This document shows positions 1 to 8,264 of a DNA stretch of 32,387 nucleotides, piece after piece. The notes beneath the pieces were generated by a model, which was given only the letters and a program-made list of their open reading frames with translations, had not been told where the DNA came from and did no database searches. Both the position numbers and the translations under genes were made by a program. Each line of letters opens with the position of its first letter. The first letter of the stretch is position 1. The DNA lies in assembly GCA_964344135.1 (NCBI GenBank), contig CAYFMF010000020.1:1-32387 (forward strand), written 5' to 3'. Origin of the DNA: Thiopontia sp964344135 (GTDB lineage: Bacteria; Pseudomonadota; Gammaproteobacteria; GCF-002020875).

Positions 1-35
1 TTGCCGGTAACGGCGTGCGACCTGACCCCCATTGC
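1..35. repeat. Possible REP-like palindrome cut by the window edge
   Basis: Just past the cheB stop codon the sequence contains the short hairpin GCCG-GTAA-CGGC and then CCTGACCCCC. The same AGCCTGACCCC-type end closes the long palindrome at 20287-20353, and it resembles the GGGGTCAGG heads of REP elements associated with RAYT transposases. Only one edge is visible, so this is a weak call. Confidence 0.3.
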
Positions 36-1118
36 CTATCTCCTGACCAGCTCCTGAATCACCCCCGAGACGCTTTCCAGCGCAACCACCTGCTCTACTC
101 CTCCCGCCTTGATGGCCTCACCCGGCATCCCCCAGACCACACTGCTGCGCTCATCCTGGGCAATGGTACGTGCGTGGACATCATGCATCTCCCGCAGCCC
201 GGTCGCCCCGTCGCCCCCCATCCCTGTCAGGATGACTCCTACCCCATTGGGCCCGACATTCTCGGCCATGGAGCGGAAGAGCACATCGACGGATGGCTTG
301 TGTCGATTGACCAGCGCCCCATCATTGAGCCGACAGATGTAGCGTGCACCATCCCGCACCACCATCAGGTGCTGATCACCAGGTGCAATATAGACATGAC
401 CGGGAATGATCTGCTGACCATCCTCGGCCTCCATGACACTCATCGCAGAGACTGTGTTCATGCGCTCGGCAAATGGCCTGCTGAAGGCTGCAGGGATATG
501 CTGAACAATGACAACCCCCGGGGTATTCGGAGGGAGTGACTGCAGTATCTCGCGAATTGCCTCTGTGCCTCCGGTCGAGGCACCAATGGCAACCACCTGA
601 TCGGTGGTCTGAAAGTGGCGTCTACCGCGACTCTTCTCCAGTACTGCATCGGTAGTGTGCTTGTCAGGCACCCTCTTTTCTGCGGCAGCAGCTGGCGGCG
701 GACGGCTGATGATCTGCCTGATATTTGCCCCGGCAACCACCTTGAGCTTCTCTCTGATCTCCTCCCCATAGTCGCCAAAGGTATTTGCCAGATCCACCTT
801 GGGCTTGGTGAAAAAGTCCACAGCACCGGCCTCCAGTGCCTGCAGGGTAATATCGGCCCCCTTGTCAGTCAGGGAGGAGACCATCAGAACAGGAAGCGGG
901 CGGAGGCGCATCAGGTTGCGGAGAAAAGTCACCCCATCCATCTTCGGCATCTCCACATCCAGGGTAATGACATCCGGGTTGAGTTTCTTGATCTTCTCCC
1001 GTGCCATGTATGGGTCATAGGCCGCACCCACCACCTCGATCTCCGGATCAACCTCAAGAATCGCCGTCAGCATCTGGCGAATCAGTGCAGAGTCATCGAC
1101 AATCAGAACCTTGATCAC
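36..1118 (-). CDS. cheB: CheB, chemoreceptor glutamate methylesterase/deamidase with receiver domain
   Basis: CheB removes methyl groups from chemoreceptors, giving adaptation, and is switched on by phosphorylation from CheA. The 360-residue protein has an N-terminal receiver domain (about 1-120; acidic pocket D8-D9, phospho-acceptor D54, K105 in TKP), a linker, and a C-terminal esterase domain from about 172. The catalytic triad is visible as S181 in GASTGG, H207 in VQHIP and D303 in GMGGDGATG. The start is GTG, with a strong GGAGG ribosome site about 8 bases upstream. It is the last gene of the long fliL-cheB unit, 27 bases after cheD. Length and domain order are normal. It lacks only a partner gene for the second kinase module, so it may serve both. 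Confidence 0.97.
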   Translation of the reverse strand: MIKVLIVDDSALIRQMLTAILEVDPEIEVVGAAYDPYMAREKIKKLNPDVITLDVEMPKMDGVTFLRNLMRLRPLPVLMVSSLTDKGADITLQALEAGAVDFFTKPKVDLANTFGDYGEEIREKLKVVAGANIRQIISRPPPAAAAEKRVPDKHTTDAVLEKSRGRRHFQTTDQVVAIGASTGGTEAIREILQSLPPNTPGVVIVQHIPAAFSRPFAERMNTVSAMSVMEAEDGQQIIPGHVYIAPGDQHLMVVRDGARYICRLNDGALVNRHKPSVDVLFRSMAENVGPNGVGVILTGMGGDGATGLREMHDVHARTIAQDERSSVVWGMPGEAIKAGGVEQVVALESVSGVIQELVRR

Positions 1119-1145
1119 ACCCTATCCTCCCCCAGAGTCCACAGA

Positions 1146-1763
1146 TCAGAATAGCTCAACATCACCCTCCAGCTCAATTCCGGGATGCGCCATGTAGGAC
1201 TTCTCTTCCTGCAACGACTCCTGTTTCTCCTGCAGGGAGCGGAGCCGCTTCACTTTCATCACACCGGTATTGGGAAAATAGATCACCTTTCTTGGAAACA
1301 CATCCCCGATATCATGGGAGACAAGCTCAAACCCCTCGGTAAAGATGTAGTCAAAGACAAAACCGATATTGTACCAGCCGATTTTTGCCATCTGGTTGAG
1401 GATGCGCCCCCCTCCAGCCACCTTGAATTCGAGATTCTCCTTTTTCCCGCCATGCTTCAGAATATCATTGACCAGATGCTCCATGGCAAAGTTGCCATAA
1501 CGGGTTGCATCGGAGATCTGAGCGTCATCATCAGTAAAATTTCGGTCTACCGGAAGCATGAAGTGGTTCATCCCGCCAACACCACTCACCCGGTCACGCA
1601 CACAGGCAGAGACACAGGAGCCCAGTACCGTCTCAATCCCGTCACCCCCCCTGGTGACATAGTACTCTCCAGGCAGAATGGTGCTGACATAGGCATTGAA
1701 TGGTGCCTTCCAGTTTCTGCGAACGTTCTCGAATCCGGGCAGTACTCCGGCACTGGATGTCAT
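1146..1763 (-). CDS. cheD: CheD, chemoreceptor glutamine deamidase
   Basis: CheD deamidates glutamines on chemoreceptors. With the start at 1763 the protein has 205 residues. The catalytic residues of the family are visible: C50 in the TVLGSC motif, H67 in GGMNHFMLP and T45. An upstream in-frame ATG at 1889 lies inside cheR and would add 42 unrelated residues. The 1763 start has a GGAG eight bases upstream and overlaps the stop of a small ORF (ATGA), so it is preferred. The last residues, GDVELF, closely match the tail of the CheZ-like protein at 22782 (GEVDLF), suggesting a shared docking tail. It lies between cheR and cheB. Confidence 0.95.
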   Translation of the reverse strand: MTSSAGVLPGFENVRRNWKAPFNAYVSTILPGEYYVTRGGDGIETVLGSCVSACVRDRVSGVGGMNHFMLPVDRNFTDDDAQISDATRYGNFAMEHLVNDILKHGGKKENLEFKVAGGGRILNQMAKIGWYNIGFVFDYIFTEGFELVSHDIGDVFPRKVIYFPNTGVMKVKRLRSLQEKQESLQEEKSYMAHPGIELEGDVELF

Positions 1764-1861
1764 GCTGCACGCTCCAAAATAACAGTTACTCCCTCTCTCT
1801 CTGTATCCATGATGCTGCTGTCCAGAAACAGGACCACTTCCCCTGTGACAGTCCGGCTCAT
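1760..1861 (-). CDS. Possible 33-residue ORF coupled between cheR and cheD
   Basis: A short reading frame fills the cheR-cheD junction exactly. Its ATG overlaps the cheR stop (ATGA) and its TGA overlaps the cheD ATG in the same way. It would encode 33 residues starting MSRTVTGEVVLFLDSS and ending VILERAA. No family is recognised. The double four-base overlap is typical of translational coupling, but there is no strong ribosome site and the frame is short. It could equally be a spacer, a decayed gene end, or a path for ribosomes re-initiating from cheR into cheD. Confidence 0.35.
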   Translation of the reverse strand: MSRTVTGEVVLFLDSSIMDTEREGVTVILERAA

Positions 1862-2691
1862 GATATCTTCTGGTAGATGGTCTTGCCAATCAAGTCAAAA
1901 CGGTCTGAAATCTTGAACAGGGATTCCGAATGGCCAATCACCAAGTGCCCGTCAGCGGCGAGAATATCGGCATATCGATCCGTCAGCCTGGCCTGTGTCT
2001 CCTTGTTGAAATAGATCATCACGTTTCTGCAGAAGATGGTATCGAAAGGGCCGCGCATTGGCCAGTCGTGCATGAGGTTGAGCTGCCTGAAGACCACCAT
2101 CTCCCGTATCTCGTCAACCAGCCTTACATTCCCCCCCTGCTCCCTCTTTCCCCTTCTGAACCAGCGGTTGAGTCGCTCCCTGCTCATCCCCTCTACCCTG
2201 CGCTCCTCATAGATGCCACGCTCCCCGTGCTCTACGACGTTATAGTCGAGATCGGTAGCCAGAATCTTCACATCCCAGCCCTCCGGCACCGCCTCCCTGA
2301 CGGAGATCGCCAGTGAGTAGGGCTCCTCGCCAGTGGAGCAACCCGCGGACCAGATCCGTATGCGCCTGCTCTGGCGGTTACGCTCCATCAGCCGTGGCAG
2401 CTCCACATCACGCATGAAATCGAAGTGGTGCCCCTCACGAAAAAAGAAGGTGAGGTTGGTGGTGATCGCATTGACAAAGTGGCTGAACTCCTCATCAACA
2501 TGCTGGTCCACATAGTCAAGATACTCTCTGAAGGAGCTCATGCCAAAGTGGCGCAGACGCCTGGTCAGACGGTTGTAGACGAGACTCCTCTTGGCCTCTG
2601 AAAGGTTGATCCCGGCATGTTCGCCAATGATCTTCCGGACCCGATAGAAATCATCATCGGTATAGGTGAACTCGGAGAGGGGGATATGCAT
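1858..2691 (-). CDS. cheR: CheR, chemoreceptor glutamate O-methyltransferase
   Basis: CheR methylates glutamates on chemoreceptors using S-adenosylmethionine. The 277-residue protein has the N-terminal helical CheR domain (about 1-75), the conserved TTNLTFFFRE segment (78-87) and the SAM-binding motif SAGCSTGEEPYSLAI (115-129). It ends with the usual NVMIYF-containing region. Length is normal. The start at 2691 has no clear ribosome site, so translation may be coupled to the small gene 19 bases upstream. A candidate tethering peptide for this enzyme (EWDEF) is present at the C-terminus of the receptor encoded at 20383-22665. Confidence 0.97.
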   Translation of the reverse strand: MHIPLSEFTYTDDDFYRVRKIIGEHAGINLSEAKRSLVYNRLTRRLRHFGMSSFREYLDYVDQHVDEEFSHFVNAITTNLTFFFREGHHFDFMRDVELPRLMERNRQSRRIRIWSAGCSTGEEPYSLAISVREAVPEGWDVKILATDLDYNVVEHGERGIYEERRVEGMSRERLNRWFRRGKREQGGNVRLVDEIREMVVFRQLNLMHDWPMRGPFDTIFCRNVMIYFNKETQARLTDRYADILAADGHLVIGHSESLFKISDRFDLIGKTIYQKIS

Positions 2692-2710
2692 AGGGCTAGA
2701 CTAAGTCGCC

Positions 2711-2932
2711 TCATGCATAGCTGTCAATGTGGGGGGTTGAATCTCCGGATGGCTGCTCCTCATCCTGACTCTTCTCCCTCTCTTTTCTCTCTTTTCTGCG
2801 CCGGAGTTCCGGTGAGCGGTCCGGCTCGGTGCGATCAACCCTGTGAGATCTGGGAACCGGGGTAACCTGATCCACCTCATCCTGACGGGGTGGTTTCGGA
2901 ACCGGTGGTGTCCTGGTACTGATATCGATCAT
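2711..2932 (-). CDS. Small charged, proline/arginine-rich protein between cheW and cheR
   Basis: This 73-residue protein is not recognised. It is mostly hydrophilic and probably disordered: an N-terminal half rich in proline and charged residues (TPPVPKPPRQDEVDQVTPVPR), then a strongly basic stretch RRRKERKEREK. No membrane segment or signal peptide is seen. It looks like a real gene because it has an excellent GAGGAGA ribosome site four bases before the ATG. It also fits snugly in the operon, 24 bases after cheW and 19 before cheR. Small unrelated ORFs beside cheW occur in other gammaproteobacteria, but no orthology is claimed. Confidence 0.7.
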   Translation of the reverse strand: MIDISTRTPPVPKPPRQDEVDQVTPVPRSHRVDRTEPDRSPELRRRKERKEREKSQDEEQPSGDSTPHIDSYA

Positions 2933-2956
2933 GTGGTCTCCTCATACGGATACAGT

Positions 2957-3406
2957 CTACTCCCAGCTGACGCGCTCAACAACCGGATCCATCTCCAGCA
3001 GGGTAACCGGATGGCCATTGTGGTGGATGATATGGTGCGCATATCTGCCCAGATCTCCACTGTCGAGGGCGGGAAGCGGCTCCCGCTCCCCCGAGTCAAG
3101 CGTCATCACCTCCGAAACTGAATCCACCAGCAGCCCGATACGGTCATCCTCCCCCAGGGAGACCACCACAATCCGGCTGTATGCTACACCCTCCACACGT
3201 CTCAATCCAAACTCCATGGAGGTATCAATAACCGTCAGCAGGATGCCGCGAAGATTGACCACCCCGACCACAAAAGGGGGGGCCCCGGGAACCACTGTAA
3301 TCTCCGGAATATAGATCACCTCCTGAATTTTCAGCACCTCAATGGCGTAGACCTCTCCATTGAGAGAGAAGGTGATAAAGCGGTCATCGCTGAACACCCC
3401 ACTCAT
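2957..3406 (-). CDS. cheW: CheW, receptor-kinase coupling protein
   Basis: CheW links chemoreceptors to CheA in the membrane-associated array. The 149-residue protein is a single CheW domain, with typical segments FSLNGEVYAIEVLKIQEV (14-31) and VVGVVNLRGILLTVIDT (46-62). The start overlaps the cheA stop codon (ATGA), so the two are translationally coupled. It is the only cheW in the window, although two cheA genes are present, so it may serve both kinases or another copy may lie outside. Confidence 0.96.
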   Translation of the reverse strand: MSGVFSDDRFITFSLNGEVYAIEVLKIQEVIYIPEITVVPGAPPFVVGVVNLRGILLTVIDTSMEFGLRRVEGVAYSRIVVVSLGEDDRIGLLVDSVSEVMTLDSGEREPLPALDSGDLGRYAHHIIHHNGHPVTLLEMDPVVERVSWE

Positions 3407-5418
3407 GCCGCCACCCCATCCTCGGCATAGGCGTTGTAGTCAATCCCGGTCACCCGACTGACCAGACCTGCAATATCCAGTATCAGTGCCACACGCCCAT
3501 CTCCGGTAATGGTGGCGCCCGAATATCCTGGCATCCCCTGCAGCAGGGTTCCCAGCGGCTTGATCACCACCTCTTCCTGTCCAACCACCTGCTCCACCAC
3601 CAGTGCCAGTGCGTGACCCCCCAGCTCGACAACAAGTACCCGCTGCTCGGGAGAGCTGTGACGCTCCCCCCCCAGCATCTCCGATGCATGGACAAGCGGA
3701 TAGGTTCTGCCCCGCAGCCGGGCCACCTCATGGCCACCAACCCGCCCCACCTCAACACTCTCCATCTCGAACAGCTCGACAATGCCTGGCAGTGGAATTG
3801 CGTAGTTCTGGCTCCCGATATAGACCATCAGGGTGGGAAGGATGGCCAGTGTCAGCGGCACCTGAATCGAGATTACTGTCCCCTCGCCAACCCTGGAATC
3901 GATCTCGATCTGGCCATTGAGCTGGTTGATGTGGGTCCGGACTACATCCATCCCGACACCTCGACCGGAGAGATCGGATATCTCCCTCCTGGTAGAGAAG
4001 CCAGGCTCAAAGATGAGGTTGAAGAGTGCATGGTCCGACAACTGGTGGGCAATCTCCTGATCCACCATACCCCGCTCAACCGCCAGCTGGCGCAGCGTCT
4101 CCGGGTTCATTCCTGCACCATCATCACGAATAGTCAGCAGAATATGGTCTCCCTCCTGTTCTGCAGAGAGCACAATGGTCCCCTGCGCCGGCTTTCCTGC
4201 CGCAATCCGCTGCTGTGGAGATTCGATCCCGTGATCAATGGCATTCCTGATCAGATGGATCAGTGGATCTGCCAGCTCCTCGACCAGATTCTTGTCAACC
4301 TCTGTCTCCTCTCCGATCAGCTGCAGCCCGACCTTGCGCTCGAGCTTGCGTGCAAGATCCCTGACAACACGCGGGAAACGGTTGAACACCTTGCGTACCG
4401 GCTGCATTCGCAGCCGCATCACAACCATCTGGATGTCCGTGGTCAACAGGTTCAGGTCGGAGATGGCATGGTCTACCGCATCCGAAGAGACGGTCTGCTT
4501 CAGGTTGTCAAAACGGTTGCGGATCAGCACCAGCTCACCCACAAGATTCATCACGTCATCCAGGCGACGGGTATCCACCCGCACACTGGATTCAATCTTC
4601 TGTGGAGCAGAGACCCGCTTCGGACGGGGGGAGGGATCCTCCCGCCCTGCAGCAGCCGGATCCCCCTTTTTCTCCTTCTGCTCTCTTTCAGGTGGGGCAT
4701 CCTGCTGCAGTGCATCCAGCAACATCTCAAACTCATCATCACTCATCTCCTCATCCCCATCTGCCCGAGAGGGGTGAGCGAGCAGGTTGCCCCCTTCCGG
4801 AGATGGGGCCAGGGGCTCCGGGGATGAGGTGCCTTCTTGCGTGGTGCCCTGATCCAGATGGTCCAGCAGCGCCTCGAACTCATCATCACTCATCTCCCCA
4901 TCCCCATCCGCCTGGAGGGTCTGGATGAGATGAGCGCCCCCCCCCGAGTCGGCGGGTGTCGAGTGCTCCCCTGCACTCACCTCTCGGGGTGGACCCCCTT
5001 CTCTCTCCTGCCGGGGGGCGGCAGTTACGGAGTCGGGGTCAAGAATCTGCTCCAGCCTGGCAACGACCCCCGGGGCCGGAACCGGCTCCACCCCGTCCTG
5101 GAGTGCATCAAACATGGCATTGAGCTCATCAAGCGCTGCCAATACGGGGTCCATCACCCGCTCTGTCAGCTCCAGCGCCCCGTCACGCGCCAGACCAAAG
5201 ATATCCTCTGATCGATGACAGAGCTCAACAACCGGGCCCAGCTCAAGAAAACCTGCCCCCCCCTTGATGGTATGAAAGGCACGAAAGACCGCATTCAGCA
5301 GCTCCTGATCACCGGGGTTGCTCTCCAGCCCGACCAGCTGTTCATTGAGGGACTCCAGCAGCTCTCCCGCCTCCTGCAGAAAGTCCTGAAATATCTCACT
5401 GTGGGGGTCAAAGGCCAT
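3403..5418 (-). CDS. cheA: CheA, chemotaxis sensor histidine kinase (flagellar cluster copy)
   Basis: CheA autophosphorylates and passes phosphate to CheY and CheB. The 671-residue protein has an N-terminal Hpt domain with phospho-acceptor H49 (FHTIKGGAGF), a long low-complexity linker (about 130-275), and then the dimerisation domain. The ATP-binding domain shows an N box NAIDHGIESPQQR and G boxes DDGAGM and GRGVGMDVV, and is followed by a C-terminal CheW-like domain. No folded P2 domain is obvious. In its place the linker holds two copies of an acidic MSDDEFExLLD motif (176-186 and 225-235) that look like CheY-docking peptides. It lies just downstream of cheZ and overlaps cheW. Confidence 0.97.
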   Translation of the reverse strand: MAFDPHSEIFQDFLQEAGELLESLNEQLVGLESNPGDQELLNAVFRAFHTIKGGAGFLELGPVVELCHRSEDIFGLARDGALELTERVMDPVLAALDELNAMFDALQDGVEPVPAPGVVARLEQILDPDSVTAAPRQEREGGPPREVSAGEHSTPADSGGGAHLIQTLQADGDGEMSDDEFEALLDHLDQGTTQEGTSSPEPLAPSPEGGNLLAHPSRADGDEEMSDDEFEMLLDALQQDAPPEREQKEKKGDPAAAGREDPSPRPKRVSAPQKIESSVRVDTRRLDDVMNLVGELVLIRNRFDNLKQTVSSDAVDHAISDLNLLTTDIQMVVMRLRMQPVRKVFNRFPRVVRDLARKLERKVGLQLIGEETEVDKNLVEELADPLIHLIRNAIDHGIESPQQRIAAGKPAQGTIVLSAEQEGDHILLTIRDDGAGMNPETLRQLAVERGMVDQEIAHQLSDHALFNLIFEPGFSTRREISDLSGRGVGMDVVRTHINQLNGQIEIDSRVGEGTVISIQVPLTLAILPTLMVYIGSQNYAIPLPGIVELFEMESVEVGRVGGHEVARLRGRTYPLVHASEMLGGERHSSPEQRVLVVELGGHALALVVEQVVGQEEVVIKPLGTLLQGMPGYSGATITGDGRVALILDIAGLVSRVTGIDYNAYAEDGVAA
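4705..4899 (-). repeat. Two repeated acidic MSDDEFExLLD motifs in the CheA linker
   Basis: Residues 174-190 and 222-238 of CheA repeat the segment ADGD(G/E)EMSDDEFE(A/M)LLD. The pattern D-E-(V/F)-(D/E)-x-L-L matches the CheY-binding N-terminus of FliM (SQDEVDALL) and the C-terminus of CheZ (SQDEVDELL) in this window. A docking role for CheY is inferred from that likeness. Confidence 0.6.
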
Positions 5419-5423
5419 ATCTC

Positions 5424-6161
5424 TCAGAATCCCAGACTGGAGAGCAGCTCGTCCACCTCATCCTGACTGCGGACAACCGCACCACTCCCAAGTGATGGAA
5501 TGGCAGGTCCATGTACCTTTCGCTCTCTCTCAACCACCTCTGCACGATCCTCATCCATATCCGACAACCTGATCAGCTCTACCAGGCTCTCCTCCACACT
5601 GCCAATCACATCAACAACCCTGTGAATAATCTGCCCCGTCAAATCCTGGAACCCCTGTGCCATCATCACCCTGTTCAGGCGCGCATGAATCTTCTCTGAA
5701 TTCACTGCTGCCATGGACATAAACTCTGCAATCTCGTCGCTCAACTCACGGAACTGCTCCAGATCCATCTCACGATTACGAAAACGGTCCCAGCCGTCAG
5801 CTATCTTATCGGCACCATCCACAATCTCCTTAGCAAGCGGGTCACTCTCCTCCACAGCTGCCAGACTCTCATGGGCCGCCCGCTCCATCAGGTCAACTGC
5901 ATGGTGCAGCCTGGTCCGTATATCTGAAAACTCCCTTCCGCTTACCCCAGAGGCGCCAAGCTCATTCCTGAACTGCTCTACCGAGTCATGCAGTTGACGG
6001 GTCAGCCTCCCAACCTGCTGATAGATATTGCGGTCCACCCTGCGGATCATCTGCCCTGCAATGCGGTTCGCATCCGCAACCTTTCCACTCTCCAGCAGCT
6101 CCACAAGCGCACTGGCCTGCTCCAGTGTGATCAGCGGTTGTCCTGACATGTTCTGTTCCAT
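5424..6161 (-). CDS. cheZ: CheZ, CheY-P phosphatase
   Basis: CheZ dephosphorylates CheY-P, ending the signal to the motor. The 245-residue protein is helical and carries the active-site segment FQDLTGQ with D173 and catalytic Q177, equivalent to the D-x-x-x-Q of E. coli CheZ. The extreme C-terminus, SQDEVDELLSSLGF (232-245), is the CheY-binding tail. The start at 6161 is preceded by a weak AAGG. A second ATG four codons later is possible. It lies 14 bases after cheY and 5 before cheA. CheZ is usual in beta- and gammaproteobacteria, which supports the lineage assignment. Confidence 0.96.
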   Translation of the reverse strand: MEQNMSGQPLITLEQASALVELLESGKVADANRIAGQMIRRVDRNIYQQVGRLTRQLHDSVEQFRNELGASGVSGREFSDIRTRLHHAVDLMERAAHESLAAVEESDPLAKEIVDGADKIADGWDRFRNREMDLEQFRELSDEIAEFMSMAAVNSEKIHARLNRVMMAQGFQDLTGQIIHRVVDVIGSVEESLVELIRLSDMDEDRAEVVERERKVHGPAIPSLGSGAVVRSQDEVDELLSSLGF

Positions 6162-6175
6162 ACCTTGTAACGACT

Positions 6176-6565
6176 CTATCCCTGACTGATCCGCGCAAAG
6201 ATCCTCTCGATCTTCTCGTTCAGTGTGGAGGCGGTAAAGGGCTTGACGATATAGCCGTTGATCCCCGCCTGTGCCGCCTCGATAATCTGGGACTTCTTGG
6301 CCTCTGCGGTCACCATCAGGATCGGGATCCCCTTCAGGTCGGGGCTGGAGCGGACATGCCTGACCAGATCCAGCCCATCCATCCCCGGCATATTCCAGTC
6401 GGTCACCAGAAAATCAACCCTTCCCCTCTTCAGGATCGGAAGTGCCGTCTTGCCATCATCTGCCTCCTCAATATCCGAGAAGCCCAACTCCAGCAGCAGG
6501 TTCCTGACAATCCGCCGCATGGTTGCAAAGTCATCAACAATCAGTACCTTCATATCCTTATTCAT
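6176..6565 (-). CDS. cheY: CheY, single-domain response regulator (flagellar cluster copy)
   Basis: CheY-P binds FliM and changes motor rotation. With the start at 6565 the protein has 129 residues. The conserved set is present: D11-D12, phospho-acceptor D56 in TDWNMPG, T86, Y105 and K108 in KPF, matching E. coli CheY closely. An ATG seven codons upstream exists, but the 6565 start has a GGGGAAG ribosome site and gives the family's usual N-terminus. About 90 bases separate it from fliA, the largest spacing in this part of the unit apart from the fliQ-fliR element. Confidence 0.96.
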   Translation of the reverse strand: MNKDMKVLIVDDFATMRRIVRNLLLELGFSDIEEADDGKTALPILKRGRVDFLVTDWNMPGMDGLDLVRHVRSSPDLKGIPILMVTAEAKKSQIIEAAQAGINGYIVKPFTASTLNEKIERIFARISQG

Positions 6566-6657
6566 CAATCTTCCCCATTCAAACACCTGTTATCAATCTT
6601 CCCGAAAGGCAACCATTCAGCACTGCCCGCAATTGATTCGGGTTACCCCTCTCCTGT

Positions 6658-7377
6658 TCATTCGACCCAGTTTCTCATCCTTCCACGCAGTCTTGCCGTT
6701 GCCTGGCCATGAATCTGCGAGACCCTGGATTCGGATACCCCCATCACCTCACCAATCTCGCGAAGATTGAGATCCTCCTGGTAGTAGAGTGCCATCACCA
6801 TCTTCTCACGCTCCGGAAGGCAGCCAATCTCGTGCGCCAGATCATCCCGAAAACGGTCATCCGACAGCAGATCCAGCGGCCCCATCCGCCCGTCCCTGAT
6901 ATTGCTCCCCCCGGGGCTCTCCTCCTCCAGGAGGTCGACCGAGAAGAGATAACTCATGCTGGAGTCACGGACAATCCTGCAGTACTCCTCGACGGAGATC
7001 CCCATCTCCGATGCCACCTCACTGTCCGTGGTGGGGCGTCCCTGCTGCTCAAGAAGGTTGATTGTCTCCATCACCTCCCGGCTCTTGCGGTGGACGGATC
7101 GTGGTGTCCAGTCACCGCTTCGCAACTCGTCCAGCATGGCCCCTCTGATCCTGATGGTCGCATAGGTGGTGAACTGGGCCCCCTGTGAGGCATCATATTT
7201 GTTGATTGCCTCCAGCAGGCCGATCATTCCGGCCTGAAAGAGATCATCCATCTGTACCGAGGAGGGGAGGCGTGCAGAGAGGTGGTGTGCCAGACGCTTG
7301 ACCAGCGGCATATGCTCGACAAGCTGCTGCTCCAGCTCCCCCTTCTGCACGGTTGCATATGCTGCATGACCCTTCAT
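6658..7377 (-). CDS. fliA: FliA, flagellar sigma factor 28
   Basis: FliA directs RNA polymerase to late flagellar and chemotaxis promoters. The 239-residue protein shows sigma region 2 (DLFQAGMIGLLEAINKYD, about 46-63), region 3, and a region 4 helix-turn-helix near the end (LREIGEVMGVSESRVSQI). Length is the family norm. It follows flhG by 20 bases, the order found in Pseudomonas and Vibrio. Its own targets in this window probably include the stator and receptor genes, though only one weak sigma-28-like site could be picked out (26406-26432). Confidence 0.97.
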   Translation of the reverse strand: MKGHAAYATVQKGELEQQLVEHMPLVKRLAHHLSARLPSSVQMDDLFQAGMIGLLEAINKYDASQGAQFTTYATIRIRGAMLDELRSGDWTPRSVHRKSREVMETINLLEQQGRPTTDSEVASEMGISVEEYCRIVRDSSMSYLFSVDLLEEESPGGSNIRDGRMGPLDLLSDDRFRDDLAHEIGCLPEREKMVMALYYQEDLNLREIGEVMGVSESRVSQIHGQATARLRGRMRNWVE

Positions 7378-7397
7378 GACCGTACGATGAGCGGACC

Positions 7398-8252
7398 CTA
7401 TCCCGCCCTGCTCTCCAGCAGCCGTTCAACAAAAAATTCCAGATAACCACCTGCCCGCTCCGGAATCGGCCAGCGCTCCACGGCAGAAACCATCCTGCGG
7501 AATGCCTGTGAGGAGGGGCTGGATGGCTCCAGCTCACAGACCGCATTCTGCCTCTGTACCGCACGGCGCAGCGCATTATCGAATGGAACCGGCCCCAGAT
7601 AATCGAGGGTAACATCAAGAAACCGCTCTGCCACCAGGGAGAGCTTCTTGAAGAGAATCCGCCCATGGGCGTCACTCTCTACCATGTTGGTCAATACGTG
7701 GAAACGCTCCACCCCGTAGTCACGACTCAGCACCTTGACCAGCGCATAGGCGTCCGTGATCGAGGAGGGCTCATCGCAGACCACAACCACAACCTCATGT
7801 ACGGCACGACTGAAGCTGATGACACTGTCCGAGATGCCTGCAGCAACATCGACAATCATGATGTCGACCGGGTGCTGCAACTCGCCAAAGGCACGAATCA
7901 GCCCCGCATTCTCGGCCGGTGAGAGCTCTGCCATCCGCTTCACCCCCGAGGTGGCGGGAATCACCCGCATTCCTGCGGGGCCGGTCAACAGAATATCATC
8001 CAGGCTCTTCTCTCCATCAAGCACATGAGAGATATTGTGTTTTGCATGCAGTCCCAGCATTACATCCACATTGGCCAACCCCAGGTCGGCATCCATCAGC
8101 ACGACATTGTGACCCTTGCTTGCAAGAGAGACCGAAAGGTTGACCGAGACATTGGTCTTCCCCACTCCACCCTTTCCACTGGTGACCGCAATCACCTTGA
8201 CCGGCTTCTGCTGCCACCCCACCCTTCTGATTCCTTCTGCCTGATCTACCAT
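7398..8252 (-). CDS. flhG: FlhG (FleN), MinD-like ATPase controlling flagellar number
   Basis: FlhG is a ParA/MinD-type ATPase that limits the number of polar flagella and restrains FlhF and the master regulator FleQ. The 284-residue protein has the deviant Walker A motif GKGGVGKT (26-33), MDADLGLANVD as the switch region, and a C-terminal amphipathic stretch expected to bind membrane. It is 12 bases downstream of flhF. The FlhF/FlhG pair argues for polar flagellation. Confidence 0.96.
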   Translation of the reverse strand: MVDQAEGIRRVGWQQKPVKVIAVTSGKGGVGKTNVSVNLSVSLASKGHNVVLMDADLGLANVDVMLGLHAKHNISHVLDGEKSLDDILLTGPAGMRVIPATSGVKRMAELSPAENAGLIRAFGELQHPVDIMIVDVAAGISDSVISFSRAVHEVVVVVCDEPSSITDAYALVKVLSRDYGVERFHVLTNMVESDAHGRILFKKLSLVAERFLDVTLDYLGPVPFDNALRRAVQRQNAVCELEPSSPSSQAFRRMVSAVERWPIPERAGGYLEFFVERLLESRAG

Positions 8253-8264
8253 ACCGTTACCCTG

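Noticed and set aside
3613..4827. Long plus-strand reading frame of 404 codons opposite cheA
   Set aside because: It is antisense to a well-conserved gene, has no recognisable domain, and reflects codon bias in cheA.
6566..6657. Sigma-28-like sequence (ATTGATAA) upstream of cheY on the minus strand
   Set aside because: Only 5 of 8 bases match the -10 box and no TAAA lies at the right distance.
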